From Amylibacter sp. (GTDB lineage: Bacteria; Pseudomonadota; Alphaproteobacteria; Rhodobacterales; Rhodobacteraceae): a stretch of DNA of 7,089 nt. The notes beneath the pieces are model-generated. The model searched no databases, had not been told where the DNA came from, and saw only the letters and a list, made by a program, of their open reading frames with translations. The stretch spans positions 1 through 7,089 of the forward strand of contig DAOUQS010000101.1 of NCBI GenBank assembly GCA_030625465.1. Reading direction: 5' to 3'. This document shows, in pieces, positions 6,410-7,089 of this stretch (position 1 is its first letter; each line of letters begins with the position of its first letter). The position numbers and the translations under genes are program-made.

Positions 6410-7089
6410 ATGATCAAGATCGAAAACCTGCATAAGGCCTTTGGTGCCAATAAAGTTCTGACCGGCATTGATATGTCCATCGGCAAGGGCCGCTCGATGG
6501 TAATTATTGGCGGTTCCGGCACCGGTAAATCCGTGCTGTTGAAGTGTATTTTAGGGCTGATCACACCGGATTCCGGAACGATTTCTGTGAACGGCGTTGA
6601 TCCGAACACCAAAGAGCGCAAAGCGTTTCTGGACCAGTTCGGCATGTTGTTTCAAGGGGGTGCGTTGTTTGACAGCCTGCCGGTCTGGCAAAATATCTCA
6701 TTTCGTTTGTTGCAAGGCAAACGGCGTTTATCAAATACGGATGCCCACGCGCTGGCAGTGGAAAAGCTGCGCCGTGTCGGGTTGAAGCCAGAGGTCGCCG
6801 ATCTGTTCCCCGCAGAGCTGTCGGGTGGCATGCAAAAACGCGTAGGGCTAGCACGTGCCATCGCCGCCGACCCGCAGATCATTTTCTTTGATGAACCCAC
6901 GGCAGGGCTGGACCCTATTATGGCCGGTGTAATTAACCAACTGATCCGCGAGATCGTGGATGAGATGGGTGCCACCGCCATGACCATCACCCACGACATG
7001 AGCACGGTGCGCACCGTCGCCGACGAAGTCGCGATGATCCATGAGGGCATCGTACAATGGTCGGGGCCTGTGGGCGATATCGACGAAAG
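6410..7089 (+). CDS. mlaF: MlaF-family ABC transporter ATPase, C-terminus cut by window edge
   Basis: This is the nucleotide-binding partner of the MlaE-type permease. The frame is open to the right edge (226 codons), so the last part, probably 20-40 residues by family length, is missing. All ATPase motifs are present: Walker A GGSGTGKS (34-41, K40), Q-loop Q82 in MLFQGGALFDSL, signature LSGGMQKR (137-144), Walker B IIFFDEPTAGLDP (D161, E162), and the H-loop H195 in ITHDM. The GGALFDSLPVWQN stretch is typical of MlaF/Mkl-like ATPases rather than other ABC importers. The start lies two bases after the mlaE stop, and only a weak GGAA about 15 bases upstream is seen, so translation probably depends on re-initiation after mlaE. 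The pair likely acts in phospholipid traffic; the missing MCE partner is not visible here. Confidence 0.9.
   Translation, partial: MIKIENLHKAFGANKVLTGIDMSIGKGRSMVIIGGSGTGKSVLLKCILGLITPDSGTISVNGVDPNTKERKAFLDQFGMLFQGGALFDSLPVWQNISFRLLQGKRRLSNTDAHALAVEKLRRVGLKPEVADLFPAELSGGMQKRVGLARAIAADPQIIFFDEPTAGLDPIMAGVINQLIREIVDEMGATAMTITHDMSTVRTVADEVAMIHEGIVQWSGPVGDIDE

Noticed and set aside
1..7089. CRISPR arrays, tRNA or rRNA genes, insertion sequences, attachment sites
   Set aside because: No regularly spaced repeats, cloverleaf-like sequences, transposase genes or terminal inverted repeats were seen by eye on either strand.

Overview
The window looks like a chromosomal segment of an alphaproteobacterium, most probably a Rhodobacterales/Roseobacter-type organism of moderate GC. 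This rests on the protein sequences (DnaB with the alphaproteobacterial linker after Walker A, a short Alr, an MlaE/MlaF pair) and on the gene order dnaB-alr-mlaE-mlaF, which I recall from that group. It is a judgement from memory, not a database search.

Left part (1-1334, minus strand): a two-gene unit reading leftwards. The first gene encodes a small exported protein with a CPLC cysteine pair, resembling DUF2946. The second, cut by the window edge, encodes an exported Met/His-rich protein that looks like an outer-membrane 'transporter' of the phenol-degradation MetA-like family. Together they suggest a periplasmic/outer-membrane metal (probably copper) function. Positions 1335-1520 are a divergent intergenic region with a candidate pyrC promoter and two inverted repeats.

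Middle (1521-3051): pyrC (class II dihydroorotase, all metal ligands present), then about 490 bases with no convincing protein gene. This gap is the most interesting part. It holds a strong intrinsic terminator that works only on the minus strand and has no gene in front of it, so a minus-strand small RNA is possible; a CCCCUCC anti-Shine-Dalgarno-like loop lies just upstream of it. It also holds four DnaA-box-like sequences in two pairs, one pair overlapping a perfect extended -10 element ahead of dnaB, and two hairpins in the dnaB leader.

Right part (3052-7089, plus strand): a compact operon of dnaB (replicative helicase), alr (alanine racemase), mlaE (lipid ABC transporter permease) and mlaF (its ATPase, cut by the right edge). 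The junctions are 45 bases, a 1-base TAATG overlap, and 2 bases. The unit links chromosome replication, D-alanine supply for peptidoglycan, and outer-membrane lipid transport, with DnaA sites at its promoter. All protein genes belong to known families; the possible novelty lies in the pyrC-dnaB intergenic region.
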